DNA of 64,000 nucleotides from Ophiobolus disseminans (GCA_010093685.1 MU006224.1:650476-714475); one strand, 5' to 3'. Positions 12,513-24,663 are shown, numbered from the stretch's first letter. Notes: generated by a model from the letters alone, not told the origin. Made by a program: numbers and translations.

Positions 12513-13449
12513 ATGAAACAATTCTTCTCTTTCGGCCTACTGGTATCTGTCCTCCTCGCCTTCCTAACAGCTTGCGGTGCCGTCCCCACACTTGACACAA
12601 AAAAACCCACGATCATTCTCATTCCTGCTGCTTTCTCCAAGGCCGCTGTATATGATGAGGTTAAGGGCCGCCTCTCCAACATAGGCTACGATGTTGTTGC
12701 TATCAATCTTCCCTCAGTCGGACACGGTGCTGGTCGTGTTGACCGCACGCCCGATATCAAGTGGGTGCAGAGGGCTATTGGTATGCGATTACGTCAAGGC
12801 AAGAACGTTGTCCTGGTTGGCAACAGCTATGGCGCCACTGTTATATGCGATGCAGTCAAGGACTTTGAGGCAAGATCCATGCTAAAGTCGTACGGGCCCG
12901 CAAATGGCAAAATTTCCGGTTTAATCTTCGTGAGTCTCTCTTTCTCATCGTCTACTGCCAGCACACTATCCTACCACATCACGCTAACCTCAAGTTCAGT
13001 TCTCCGGCTTCCTTCCCTACATAAACGAGCTTTCTGGTGCACGCCCTGATATACGCCAAATCTCACCCCCATGGTTTCGTTTTGAAGCCACCAGCCGTGT
13101 CTTCTGGGATGGCGACCTAGCCAAGGCCCCACCCTCGGTCACGCTGTTTAACCTGCTCTCAAAGCAGCAGTCTAACGTCTGGGCTGCAAAGCTTGAGCCT
13201 TCGTCCTTCGCTGCTCTCAACGCCACGGCCAAATACATTCCCTACGACGGCAAGTTCAGGTCGCTGTACGTCATTGCCTCCAAGGACTACGCCGTGACGC
13301 CAGCCTTCGCAAAGACGTACATCGACCAGCCAGGCGCCAAGTTCGAGACTGTCACCATTGATAGCGACCACATGCCTATGCTGAGCAGGCCAGATGCGTT
13401 TGTGGAAGTCGTTGACAAGTTCGCAAGCGTAAAGGAAGCCAGTGAATAG
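12513..13449 (+). CDS. Secreted alpha/beta-hydrolase, 288 aa
   Basis: Exons 12513..12929 and 13000..13449; intron 12930..12999 (70 nt, GTGAGT, CGCTAAC branch, TTCAG) in phase 0. Residues 1-23 form a signal peptide (hydrophobic FFSFGLLVSVLLAFLTACGA). The hydrolase fold follows: IILIPAAFS around the oxyanion strand, nucleophile elbow GNSYG with Ser ~105, a late acidic residue in SKDYAVTP, and DSDHMPML carrying the probable catalytic His. The compact size and 'DHMPMLSRP' ending match small esterase-like hydrolases of the salicylate-esterase/hydroxynitrile-lyase-like group rather than classical lipases. Cys follows the signal core, but eukaryotes do not use bacterial lipobox processing, so lipoprotein status is rejected. 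It sits between two P450 genes. A role in extracellular ester or metabolite hydrolysis is inferred. Confidence 0.9.
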
Positions 13450-14151
13450 CGTGGGCGCCCTTCAAAGTCGTTCCTCGAGTACGCAACAGGTGCGGAAGCA
13501 CCATTTAGATATAGAGATCTGCTGGGATGGACATAGGCAAACATGAATATAATGTATAAATCTGAACAACAGCAAACAACTCGCTACACATGTTGAGTGA
13601 TGATATTGGTGTTGCACAGATCAATCCCAATTGCTGGCTTGCCGTCGAGTTCATGTCCAGCACCAATAAAGCGACGCCACTAGCACTATCCGTAGCACCA
13701 CCGCCCTGTTCACATGCACCAAGCCTTGTAACAACGTCTCTCATCAGCTTCCTATGCGACGCCTGACGTGCAAGCGGCCTCCCGTATTTTTCACAATTAA
13801 CACCCTAGTTATCAAGCACGGGAGGTCACCGTATGGCAGGGAACCATGATGTTCCTGTTACAACAACAGTGCGAAATGAGACGGAGAGAAGAATGATTCA
13901 TTGCGTCCGTCGAAATAAGAAGAGGTAGGGTTCAGTCAACCACGTAGCGAGAAACTTTTCAAAAGAACCATATTAATCTTCGACGAATGCAGACCACCAT
14001 GTCACTATCCAGCATTCCCAAAACAGCCGGGTGTACAGAGTATCGAGTCATGAAGAGCGTGCCAAAAACTAGTGGTCACACAGCTAGCTTCGATCTGCTG
14101 AGCAACATATCATGAGGAGATACAGCTCATACGGTACAACGGTTCGGATAG
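13450..14151. other. Intergenic, convergent 3' regions
   Basis: The 702 bp lie between the stop codons of the hydrolase and the second P450. A minus-strand open frame at 13505..13744 exists, but it has no splice-supported extension or recognisable domain, so I leave it unannotated. Confidence 0.4.
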
Positions 14152-15875
14152 CTAAGTGCTAGCTTTTTCCATCTCTTTCTGCAATGATTCCATTCTTCCC
14201 TCCCGGCCCACAATCCGACATTCGAATCTCTCTGGTCGGGGGTTCGGCACCGCTTCGTACGTTATCTCAGGCAGAAATTCCTTCCCATTCTCACCTAGAG
14301 GTCTCTTGATATCACACGCCCAAGCCATACACGCCACCATAATCACTAGACTGCGTTCCGCGAAATCGTATCCAGGACACGCGCGCCGCCCATACCCGAA
14401 GGGTGCGAAGTTCTGGCAATTTGGATAGACGGTCAAAGGAACTTTGTACGTCGGATACGAGTCTTCAAGCCAGCGTGCAGGATTGAAAACGGCTTGGTCC
14501 GGGTATAGCGTCGGATCCATAAGAATCGCACTGCAAACTAATCAGTCGCCTAGCACTATCCATTGGATAAAATCGAAAAACATACCCATGGTTCGCATGG
14601 AACGCCGTTCCTTTCTTAAATACATACCCCTCGTACAAATCATCCTCCTCCAACGCATGCGGAATCCCCAATTCCGCTACAATGCTCCGATACCGAACGC
14701 CCTCCTTCACCACTGCACGCACCATTGGGAGGTTGGGCACGTCTTCCCACGTCGGCAGTCTATCTTTACCGACGACGCTGTCGATTTGCGCTTGTAGTTT
14801 AGTCAGCCATTCCGGATACGCCATCATCAGGTACATAAACGTAAGAAGCGCGTTATGAGTCGATCTCGTTGCACCGCCGATGAGAGCGCGAAACGCGCTA
14901 TTGGCCTCAGCGTCAGAGATGTCGTAGTCGCTTCGATTGGCGATGAACTCGTTGAAGACGCCCGGTGGCTGGGATGGGGACATGCGTCGTTCCTTTTCGA
15001 CGTCGTGCTTGAGGTTTGCGAGGTAACTGTCGGTCAAGGTACGGAGCCGGGCCATCTTACGCAGACTGGGTAGGGTCCAGACGGGCAGGTAGGAGAGGGG
15101 GGAGAAGATGTTGATAGGGAAGACGGAGGGGTCAAAAGCTTGCATGGCTTGTGTGAGATACTCTTCGTTCGAGACGATGAAGTCGTCGGTGGGCGAGGCG
15201 ACGTGTAGACCAAAAAAGCATCGCGCTATTACGCTGTAGCTGTATGTTCGGAAGTGTAAGGCAAAAGATGCCGGCGAGTGAACGAGTTCGTGTACGCAGC
15301 GTACGGCTTCGGAGTGCATGGCCGCTTGGTACTTTGTGTTTGTCGAAATGGAGATTGCGGAGTGGGTGAGTTTACGCTCGCGGCGCCAGGCATCTGTATT
15401 GACTTGTGGTCAGCTCCGAGTTCAAGGCAGGCTATTGAGACAACTTCCAAGGCTACTTTACGTACCGTTCTTGGGCATCAAGGCAATCAGCAAATCCCTT
15501 GTTGCATACTTCAAGGCATACGGAGCACTTCTCCCACTATATTTCGAGCCTCTCTTCACAAATAATTCTTGGACCACGGCCTCGTCAGAGAGCACGATTT
15601 GTTTCTCTCCAAATAAGCTAAACTCCAAGATCCCCCCATATTGCTTTGCCCATGTGGCGAAGAGAGGCACGAGATTTCCTTTACTGGACGCAAGGTCGAG
15701 AAGATTTCCGATAAGAGGATAGCCTACAAATCTCTTAGCATTGAATGTCGCCTTCGGTTCGGTACTCACCTCTCGGACCCGGGACTTTCTTCGGACCCGT
15801 GCCTCGAAACAACTGCGCTCCTAACACCCACACAAAAATAGAAATGCCCACCCAGGCAACCCAAGAGTACGACAT
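14152..15875 (-). CDS. Cytochrome P450 monooxygenase with atypical I-helix, 516 aa
   Basis: Four exons: 15875..15770, 15723..15466, 15393..14586 and 14530..14152; introns of 46, 72 and 55 nt. The N-terminal anchor starts MSYSWVAWVGISIFVWVLGA, followed by the hinge KKVPGPRGYPLIGN. Downstream are WRRERK (C-helix, heme-propionate Trp/Arg), K-helix EGVR, NPARW in the PERF position and heme loop FGYGRRACPG with Cys ~442. This resembles the O-methylsterigmatocystin-oxidoreductase-like group. The I-helix reads IGGATRSTHNALL: the usual acidic residue before the conserved Thr appears replaced by Arg, though a Ser-Thr pair remains. This could mean altered proton delivery. The gene is otherwise intact. 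It differs in sequence from the P450 at 8.7-10.5 kb, so the two are not recent duplicates. Substrate unknown. Confidence 0.92.
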
Positions 15876-17092
15876 TTGGAAGATAATGCAAATGCAGTGT
15901 TAGCGACGAAATTACAAACCACAAATTAAACGACCTCGGGAACCTCCCATCTTTATACATCTATCCCTCAAGGCGTCCACCACGACACAAACCATACGGC
16001 CCACCTTCCAGACCCCGCTTCCTCAAGCAACCGCCCGGCCTCAAACCTGCAGCCATGATTCGCCGTCTGACTCAGCTGACATCGAAGCGACGACTTCATC
16101 GTGATTCTAAAGTTGAGGATGCAGCTCGTTAGCCACCTGCACCCTGTCGTACATCCATCACCTACCGTACATGCCTATAACAGGAACAGTAAGGAACTGC
16201 GCTTGTTAATTTTACGCCCGAGGCCCACCACTATCTCGTCCCGCGCAACTCAAACGGCCCAGGCGGGCGATTTCTGTCGGGTATCTCGTATAACCGAACC
16301 TTGGAACGAAGGAAAAAGGTCGTCGATTGGAGGTGATACAGTGAGTGCACGATGTAGACTGCAGGATTTCCACTAACTAGGCAGATCTATCCAGGTCTAT
16401 GTATCCCGAAGTCGCATAGCTACTCTTCAAGCCGTCGCGTCAGTGTCTTTCGTGTCATCGAAGCGAGGTAAAACATTGCCCCCTTTCCAGTGAGAACATA
16501 GACAAGGTAGAATAATGTACGGAATTGAAATGACTTTGTTATACTGTGACTAGGAGTGAGTATTCGTGAAACTGTGGTAAAACACCTTTACTTACTTTGG
16601 TCTCATGCCGCTGAGGCCAAACCATACCATCCCACTCCAAAGACAGGACTAAATGGTCCGCTCTAGCATCTTAAAGCTTCTTACCATCTCCTCCATTCCT
16701 TCCGTGAATCCCCATCCGAGATCTCACTATGTCGCCTCAGCCCCAAATTTTCTTATCTTAATTTTGCTATTAGATATATACCATCTAATGCGCCGATTCT
16801 TTCACATACGACCACAGGATTTTGACAAGCACTGGGTCCCGTCCGCTCCCCATACGTTAAGCAGAATACCGGCGGATTAGTAGTCAGGTGGGTGACCACT
16901 GGCGAATACCTGCTGTTGTATGTTTTTTTTGCCATTTTTGTTGACTGGAGTTGTAATAACCTAGTTGCGGAATGATCGCTTTGAACGTGGGTGGTTTGAA
17001 TAGCGTAGCTTTTTGGGCCTAAGTGTGGAAAATCGCGAACAGAATGGAGTTCAAAGCTATTCCAAAGCGTTTTTTGTTATGTGTGCTTTGCT
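15876..17092. other. Intergenic spacer (1.2 kb)
   Basis: The stretch upstream of the second P450 holds its promoter. A 25-codon basic open frame begins at 16054 (MIRRLTQLTSKRRLHRDSK) but has no splice-linked continuation. A short T-run occurs near 16922. No RNA gene or repeat is seen. Confidence 0.4.
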
Positions 17093-17378
17093 TCACTTTT
17101 CAGGTTCCTTGTGCGCGCTTCTAGTCTCTTCTACAATTGACGTCAGCCACTGCGATTTCCCATGTATACATCAACAACGTACCTTGCTCGCGAAGTCTAA
17201 GACACGGTATTAGCACTCTAGTCTTGGAGAAATTCGCGAAGACATAGATAAGCAAGAAAGAGACATACCCATCCTCTCGAACCCGCCTCTCCCGCATGAA
17301 GTCGTTCAAGTGCCAGCCCACAGCAACCGGCACAGCGGTCCAAAGTACAGAAGATGCGCGGCGCCAGAGAGGTGACAT
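17093..17378 (-). CDS. 53-aa single-helix microprotein encoded by three exons, one of 14 nt
   Basis: Exons 17378..17269 (110 nt), 17196..17183 (14 nt) and 17130..17093. Intron 17197..17268 has GTATGT, a TGCTAATAC branch and TTAG. Intron 17131..17182 has GTACGT, GGCTGAC and TGTAG. All phases agree and give one 54-codon frame including the stop. The protein starts MSPLWRRASSVLWTAVPVAV, with a basic N-terminus and one hydrophobic helix (VLWTAVPVAVGWHL), then a highly charged tail (FMRERRVREDG... ending KEPEK). This is the shape of small mitochondrial inner-membrane subunits or assembly proteins. I do not recognise the family, and location is inferred from shape only. It sits 159 bp upstream of the stop codon of the Sro7/Lgl gene on the same strand. 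Two near-perfect splice pairs make chance unlikely, but expression is unproven. Confidence 0.62.
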
Positions 17379-17537
17379 TGCAAGATGAATGCGAGAAGGA
17401 GATGGTATGGTGTAGAGTGAAACATCAGTGCTGATAGCCAGAATTCGTTATCTATGGCAGCCTTGCCAAGAAAGTAAGCCGACATGACATCGCATATGCA
17501 CGCGCGTCTCGCCTCGCTTCCACGCATCACAACTCCA

Positions 17538-20500
17538 TTAAAACCCAAACTTTCCCTTCACAGCCCCCAACACAAATCCGCGCTTCTGCTTCGTAACGTA
17601 CTTATTCACATCATCCGCCCACCCCGCACTATTCGCCTGAAGATTATTCATACTATCGCCCACCGCATTCAGTCTCTCCGTCCGCTCATTAAAATTGCGC
17701 GACGCCCACGCACCCCAGCCCTCGTTGGCTGGCGGCACGGTACTCGAGCTTGGATAGGAGGGGTACGCGGAGGATGAGGGGGAGGCGGGAGTGGGGTTGG
17801 AGGTGTGGGCGGTGCGGCGGGCTTGTTCGGCTTCGGAGCGGGCTTGGGCGAGTTGGCGTTTTGAGGGCGGGCGGTTGGGGCCGCCGACTTGGTGGGTATT
17901 AGTGGGAATTTAGAGGGGAGAGGAGTGGGGTGGCTTACTCAAGAGGTCCATGTCTGCGGGTGTGACGTGCTGGGTGCCAGATATCCATTGTATGTTGCTG
18001 ATGGTGGGGCGAGGTGAGATGAGTAGTTCGGGGTTCATGAGTATGTCTCTCGTGCGGTTTCTATGGTAGAGTTAGTTGAGTGTCCGGTGAAATATATGTG
18101 AACTTACAGTTGCAGTCCATGGCCAAAGACGTTGATCAATGCCATCTCCGCCGGTCCTTTCCACCCCAAGATGTCTCCTGTGCTTGTTATGACCGCGTCT
18201 GAGAAGCGTCTTATGTCTAGCACATCACTGACTTTGACAGACCCAATCTCTTTCAAGGCGGGTATGGAGTAAGCTCTCGCACACCCGTCGCCGTACAACC
18301 CGAGTAATGCATAGCCAACATCCTCGTATCGTACAATCGTCGCCGTATCGCACAGGAACTGATCGAACGTCTTGTGTGCACCCTTGTTTGTCGCAGGTCG
18401 GAATATTCTCGCTCCAGAAGCAGTGACTGCTAGGAGCACGCCATTGACCTTTGATCCGTTGCGAAGACCCGCAACAGCGGCTTGGGATGCATAGGCTGGC
18501 CGACCCGTCTCAGCATACATTGGACAAATCCTGATAATCCTATCGTCAAGAGAGGAGACACCAGCAAATTTTGCTGTATACTTTCCGCCAGCTTCTGGTA
18601 GCAGTTTAAACGTAGCAAGATGACCGAGATTTGTCCCTGCATGCACCAGGATGCTGGAAAAGTCGTCACCCTCGAGCGTCATTACACTGAATTCAATGCA
18701 AGTCGGCCACTCCGGTTTTGACGATGCTGTGTTGGAACTCCGGCGGAAGCTCCCACGCTTGTCAGACTTGGAGAAGTCACTGACTGAGCCTCTGTAGATG
18801 ACCGCTGGTCCACGCAAATCAATGATAGCCAAGCTTCCACCCTCGAAGCCGGCCGCTACAAAGCCTACATCTGATTGCTTCAGAGCCGTGACTGGACCGT
18901 TGCCTTCACTTAGTAAAGTAAACGGCAGCAGCCCTTCTTTGAGTGCCGCTTCAGCCCTGTGTGTGATATTGGTCAGTCCTTGAGGTTCGTTCTCGCCTGG
19001 TGGAAACTCCTCTCCAGCGTGCTTGTTGGTGCTCCATCTGAAAACCACCACTTCACCGGATTTGAGACCGACGGATAGTTCAGACGCGGCGCCTGCGAAT
19101 GACGTGTGTGTTATCTCTGCATTGTCTTGCCGGCCGACTGCTCGAGCCACATCGACCTGAAGTAAGCCATCGTTTTCGATCTCATCAGCGTGGCCTGCGT
19201 CCCACAATCGCACAGTTCCATCGCCATGGGCGGTTTGGACAATATTGCGATCCTCAAACCGCTTCAATGGTTCTACGGCTCCAGCGCCGCCATGGAGGAA
19301 GTTGGGACCGTGGGATCGCTTCTCAGTCATACCGAGCCACCTCGTCCGCTCGACTGGTGAGAGATTAGCGTAGTTGATGTAGGGATGAACAAGGGTCATA
19401 GAGAGATGTAACTGGTTAGTAGGGCAGATGGGCATGCCGCTTGGGAACGAAAGAGTCACAAGTTCCCCAGACGCAAGGAGGGCGATGCTGGCTATGGGAT
19501 CGTGGCACCCGGCGAAATGTGGTGACGACCGAGGGATCAAGAACAGGTCAACAACCTCAGACCCTGGCGGACATGGCAGTATCCGCTGCCTCTTTGGATT
19601 CTCAAAGTGATCTGATAGAATCTGCCATGATGATGTACTGTATAGCGGCGTTCGACCCATCTCGAAGAGTGTCAGACTCTTCGGTGTGATATTGGACGGT
19701 TGGCCACCAGCAATTAGGATAGCCGTGTCATCTGGATCCTGATTTGCACACCATGCAATCTTGAAGATGGGCGACTTGAGCGCAAACGTTCCCTCGGTGG
19801 CTCCTGGGCTGAAGCTCCCCGGCCCTGGCTTGTTGACATTTGTGTCCTGCAAGGTTCTAGCCTGCACGACTCGTCCATCTTTTGCATCCCAGATGACGAT
19901 ACTGCTGTCTTCGTGACCAGTCAAGACAAACGTGCCTGTCGGATGCCACACAGCTTGCGTCAACGGCGGTTCTCGTTCCCGGAAAACCATGTTGGGGTCT
20001 GAGTCACCACCCGGGGCGCCCTTGGGAAGTATGTAGTTGAAGAAGTTCAACGCCTTGTTCTGCTTGAATGAGTATACGACTGCCCCAGCACTGTACCCGA
20101 TCAAGAGTGAGCCAACGTCGCGCGGATGTAGCGCAAGAGTGACGACGGACGTCAGCTTGGATCGCGGGAACTTTTCCCTCCACAGATTCGGTATCTTGAA
20201 CTGTGTGAGCGTCTCGCGGTCAAGATCGTATGCCAGGATCTCTCCATGTTGTGTCCCGAGTAGCGCGTAGTCGAGCGTAGGGTCGCTGTGCAGTGCCGTA
20301 ATCTTTGCAGGCGGAGAATGCGCGTTGATCAGCTTCTTCGTGTCTAGCGAGAATACCGAGAGGTCATTCTTCGAGTCGACGCACAGGATCTTTTCGGCGC
20401 AAAATTGCAGGATCTTGACCGAGGCCTGGCGCGGCAGTTCGAGCACGACTTCGACTCTGTTCTGACCGAAGATGTAGATCTGGCCATTGCCGAACTTGCT

Positions 20501-20735
20501 CTCGCTGGTGCCGACTGCTATGAGGGACTGCACGGGATCGTACGCGATTTGGGTGATTTTGGAGTTTATGCCATAGTTGCGAATCTTTGGCTGTTAGCTT
20601 CACGTATCGGTCAGGGCGGCACGGCGGGGTGTGAGCTGAAGCACGTACATGGTCCAGCACGAAGAGGTCAGCGTTGATGCCTGCAGAGAGGTCGTTGTGG
20701 ATGCCGGCCTGTTTGCCGCGCAAGAGGTGTGCCAT
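17538..20735 (-). CDS. SRO7-like: Sro7/Lgl (lethal giant larvae) family WD40 exocytosis regulator, 1011 aa
   Basis: Four exons: 20735..20649, 20584..18108, 18060..17939 and 17887..17538, with introns of 64, 47 and 51 nt and all phases consistent. The protein is a tandem WD40-type beta-propeller: LLIGYSAGAVVYSF, HPTGTFVLTGHEDSSIVIWD and HGDGTVRLWDAGHADEI are propeller blades. The end has an IGGPNRPPSKRQ segment and a C-terminal R-SNARE-like tail (residues ~955-1011: NERTERLNAVGDSMNNLQ...). In yeast, Sro7/Sro77 bind the t-SNARE Sec9 and Sec4-GTP on the plasma membrane and help polarised vesicle fusion. Animal Lgl and tomosyn are relatives. Length matches the family. The short first exon (29 codons, MAHLLRGKQAGIHNDLSAGI) matches the conserved family start, supporting ATG 20735. 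Confidence 0.93.
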
Positions 20736-21174
20736 GGTGGTGTTGCTTGTGTCTCATGGCTGCGCGCTCGAAGCTGGGTAAGAAGGGCTGCGTTCGTCTG
20801 CATGGATTGCTTGGGCGCAGCAACGCGTTCGGCGACGTCATGCAGGGTCCAAGCCGTACTGCCGAAGCTACGGAACAGTCGGAACATGCTTCACGGCGAC
20901 GCAGCGTTTGATCAGAGTACAACACAGACACATATCATCACAAAGCTGTTATTACACTATCTTTCTATCGGGAATTTCTTCATTCCAACAGACCTGGAAA
21001 GGTATGCCAAAAGCGCTGTCTCTTCACAATATTCATGTCCAATCATGAACAGTAGTACAATAACTCAGAATGTGTCAAAGACATTGTTCATCCCACCCGG
21101 AACGCCAGGCTATGACCTGTTGCAATGAAAGAAAACGGTAACCCCCAGATTCTTCACCCTTTTGCTGTTCCTGA
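20736..21174. other. Intergenic: promoter of Sro7-like gene and 3' end of next gene
   Basis: The 439 bp lie between the start of the Sro7-like gene and the stop codon of the next minus-strand gene. I see no additional gene or structured RNA. Confidence 0.4.
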
Positions 21175-24010
21175 TCAAGTCGACATGGAAGTGCCATTAG
21201 CCTGTCCGTTATACCCTCCATTTGGAGGCTGTGGTGTCCCCGAGCCTTGCCTGCTGCTACTGAAGCTGTTTTGAGCAGCTAGACGGGCTTGCGACTGTGC
21301 TACTGCCTGCGCCTGCTGTCGGTCAATCATCAACTGCTGAGGATTGGCGGGCAAGCCATTGAACGTAGCGGCAGGGGTTGACGACTGCGGCGTACCGTAC
21401 TGAGACGGTCCATAGTACGTACTCCGCATTTGTCCTCCCGCAACCGGCGTGCCATAAGACGGGCGAGTACCAAAAGTCGACTGTGCTGGAGCTGGAGTCG
21501 CCTTGAGGGGTGATGCAGTCCGTGCTTGTGGTATCTGCGCTGCGCTATACATGGGCGCCGTGTTTTGTGACCGTGGCGTGTAGCCGTTTGGAGTCGCTTG
21601 CGTCGCATATCGATTTTGAGGCTGGGTCGGTGTTGGTGCATGGTAAGAGGATGCCGCAGCACCGCCATAACTACTTGGCTGTGATGAGCGTTGAGGATAA
21701 TACTGCCCGGCGGGTGTCTGTCCGTAGCTGGGACGAGGCGTCTGTTGGCTGTAGGCTTGTGTTTGGGAATAGCTCCGTGAGGTCGGAGCGTATGAAACCC
21801 CACCTGGCTGGTAGCTGTGTGTAGGCCCTGACGGCGAGCGCTGAGCAAGCATTGACGCAGATCGATGGAGGGCTTGTTGCTGCGGGTACAAGGACTGCGC
21901 CGGCTGCACTGGGCGGGCGCCTGGTTGGTGGACTGATGTCGTAGGACGGCTGTACTGGGTACCTCCGGTAGGGTAGTGAGCATGTGTTCCAGAGGCGGAG
22001 CGCGTGAGGGTTGCTGGTGTGGAAACGGGCATCGGCGGAGCCTTGGCAAGACGAGAGAGAGTGTCCTCTTCCAAGACACCCTTGTACTCCTTGGTGTCAA
22101 ACAAGATCGTCCTGCTAATGTTGAGCTCATCCAGCTGATCACCGTTCAGTTTGGCAACAGCGTAGGGCGGGAGCTGTGACACCAGAAGGGTCAGCTGTGA
22201 CTTCAGAATCTGATAAACGTCAAACTCCTCGGTCGACGGTTGTGATGGGCTCCCGGCTAGCGAAGCTAGAGACGTGTTTTGCACAACTGGTGTGCGTGGG
22301 TTGGTCGTTAGCGATGAGTTCCGTATCCTTTGATGCGATGCGAGGGTTTCCAGAAGCTCAGAGATTTCCCGCAAGACCTCGTCCGTGTCCTTCTCCTCCT
22401 CGCTTTTGTCTGCAGATTCCGAGAACGGACTTCCTTCAACTGGGACAAAGTTGTCCACAACATCTCCAAAGCCATCGTCCTCATCAGCAACGCCGTTAGC
22501 CTCCTCCTCGACTGCTTCTTCTGCATCGAGCAGCGCTGGATCAATGGGAAACATCTCGTTGAACCGTTTCTCGCCCACCTTTTGCCACCAGACTCTGTTC
22601 TTGGTTTCTTCGGGGATGATGGCGGAGGTGTCATCTCGAGTGGGTGCAAAGCTCGAATAGGCACTGCGGAACAATGCATCTTCTCTCGCCTGTTGCACTG
22701 CGACCAGAGTTGCTTCGGATGGCGGTTGCTGTGCTTCTCCCATGCTCAATGCCCGTTGTCTACTTTTTTGCCTGGCAGTAGGTGATGCCTGGTCCTTCGG
22801 CATGTCAACTCCAGCATAACCAAGCCAGAAACCGGCTGCCTGGTTCTGGTGTGCATATGACTGAGACCCCTTGCGACTGGGCTTGGGCATCTCGGAGGGC
22901 CCAAATGTGATAGTGTGACTCTTTCCAGTGCTAGGTCGTGGGACCTTGGGCGGGCTGATCTGTGGCAGATGAGCGGGCGCACGAAACACATCTCCGATGG
23001 TTGTGGACTTCTTCTTTTTGACGTCTGCTTGATCGGGGAGAGGGTAGACCTCGGTGGTAGACATGATGTTGGGCAGCGAGGACTCTCGTAGCGGGAGGGT
23101 GACCTGGACAGATGTGTCAAGCGTCGTAGGTGCTGAGCCTGTAGGCGCAACTTTCCGCGACTGCTGCAGACTGGAAAACAAATGCCTGGGGGCTGAATTG
23201 ACCTGTCCAAACAGGGTGAGGACTGTTCGGCTCTGCGGAATCTCATTCTCCTCTTCCTCTTCTTCTTTCGTTGGAGCTGGACATCCGTCCTCCTTGGAGA
23301 CTGCATGCTCGACATGGCTATGTAATGCCTTGCCGTGAACCAGGGCTTTCCGCGCCTCTTCTCGCTCGACCAGGCTCTTTGTGACCTTCTGGAATGCAAG
23401 TACCTTGACTTGTAGTGCACTTTCCTCGAGGGAGCTGGGCGGATCGACTCCACCACTGGATGCGAGAATATCCGTGGTGACACTCTCGACATCTTTCTCG
23501 AGCGCCTGTAGTGAGTCGTATGCGCCGTCTTGTATCAGGTTTGTGAGGGTGGCAGGACCCGAGGGCGGTGTCAGTTTGGCACGTTTCGAGTCGGCCTCGC
23601 CAGACGAGCCTCGCGTAATCGAGAATGTGATAGGATGTGACAGGATCGAAGGCTGGGTGTCATAGCTGTAGCGGGTCAGAATTGGGAGGACGATTGCTGC
23701 AGGCGCAAAATGGAAACCTCCTCATGCGATTGTGGTTGCTGTGCCCCGTCGAGGCATGAGGAGTCGGGGCGCAGGTGCAGGTGGATGAGCATTAAATTGC
23801 GTACCTCTTCAAAGCTACGAGCATATCCTCGAGCACAGTCTGCAGTGAGTATGTGCTGCTGCTGTGTGTGGACAGCGCTTGCGCAGACCCGGGCGCGCCG
23901 TTGATGGCAATCGAGTTGGTCGCAGCATGTTTTCGCTTCGCAAGTGACGGCGACGCGGGCGCGGGCGCGGGCGGGAGCGATGGTGGGGTGAGGGTGCCGT
24001 TGGCGGCCAT
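21175..24010 (-). CDS. Fungal protein with prion-like Q/P/S/Y-rich C-terminus, 898 aa; function unknown
   Basis: Exons 24010..23805 and 23665..21175; intron 23666..23804 (139 nt, GTACGC donor, CTGACC branch, CTACAG), longer than most here. It starts MAANGTLTPPSLPPAPAPAS, with Pro/Ala-rich residues and a KRK cluster. There is an ordered N-terminal helical part (~50-180: YDTQPSILSHPITFS, then LQALEKDVESV and LVEREEARKALVHG), an acidic run EEEEEEN, and a middle conserved-looking block (FWLGYAGVDMP; ALFRSAYSSFAPTRDD; VWWQKVGEKRFNEMFPID). Residues ~600-898 are low complexity, rich in Gln, Pro, Ser, Thr, Tyr and Gly, like transcription or RNP condensate proteins. No enzyme motif is visible. I suspect a nuclear chromatin or transcription cofactor conserved in filamentous fungi, but cannot name the family. 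Confidence 0.82.
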
Positions 24011-24663
24011 GGTGATGGTGAAGGTGAAGGTGCAGTTCGCGATGCGCGAATGGTGTAGTCGGGGTGCAACGCGCTCAGGGCGGCCGAAGTCGTCGGTAGT
24101 GTCTCCTGCACCAACACGCCTTTGCAGCGACGGGTGGAGCGAGCGCACTGCAACTTCAGAGACTGTATCCTGGCGTCGAACACTACGTATGGGGACGCGC
24201 AATGTCCGTGTCGGCGTTTGCTGGGTGTGATGGGGTGATGCCGGAAGTTGGGGTGCCTCTGGCAAAGCTTCAGCGATGAATGCAGCGCGAGGCGCCAAGA
24301 CACACACCCGCAGTCGCACACGTCGTCGCCAACAACGCGGTAAACGGGGGCTCCTATTGACGCGATGGCATAAACTTGGTGATGGTAATGCTCTGCCTAC
24401 ACCTAATACACGACTATTCTATGAGGTCGCAGTACGGACCTCTTGCTGTAATGCAACGAATGGTGTGCCAGATGAAGTTAGTGGTATTATTCCCGTACTA
24501 GCGGCGATCATAAATTACGCAGGAACTATCATGGCTTTTCGGGCACTCGTCTGCAGTGCATCGCAATTGCCCTCTCACGCCCACCATTTCGCTCCTTTCT
24601 TGTCGATGAATGCCATTGATTTCATTCCTGGCCACTCCAGGTAGCTGTTGTCGTCTCACCTGT
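24011..24663. other. Intergenic, divergent promoter region
   Basis: The 653 bp lie between the divergent starts of the low-complexity protein and the mitochondrial helical protein. The open frame at 24276..24644 (including MAFRALVCSASQLPSHAHH at 24531) could be an alternative 5' exon of the downstream gene, but no splice pairing is convincing. Confidence 0.35.

Noticed and set aside
12513..12580. A lipobox-like Cys after the hydrolase signal core
   Set aside because: Lipoprotein signal peptidase is bacterial; in a fungus this is an ordinary secretory signal.
16054..16131. A 25-codon basic peptide resembling a presequence
   Set aside because: No continuing exon with consistent phase could be found.
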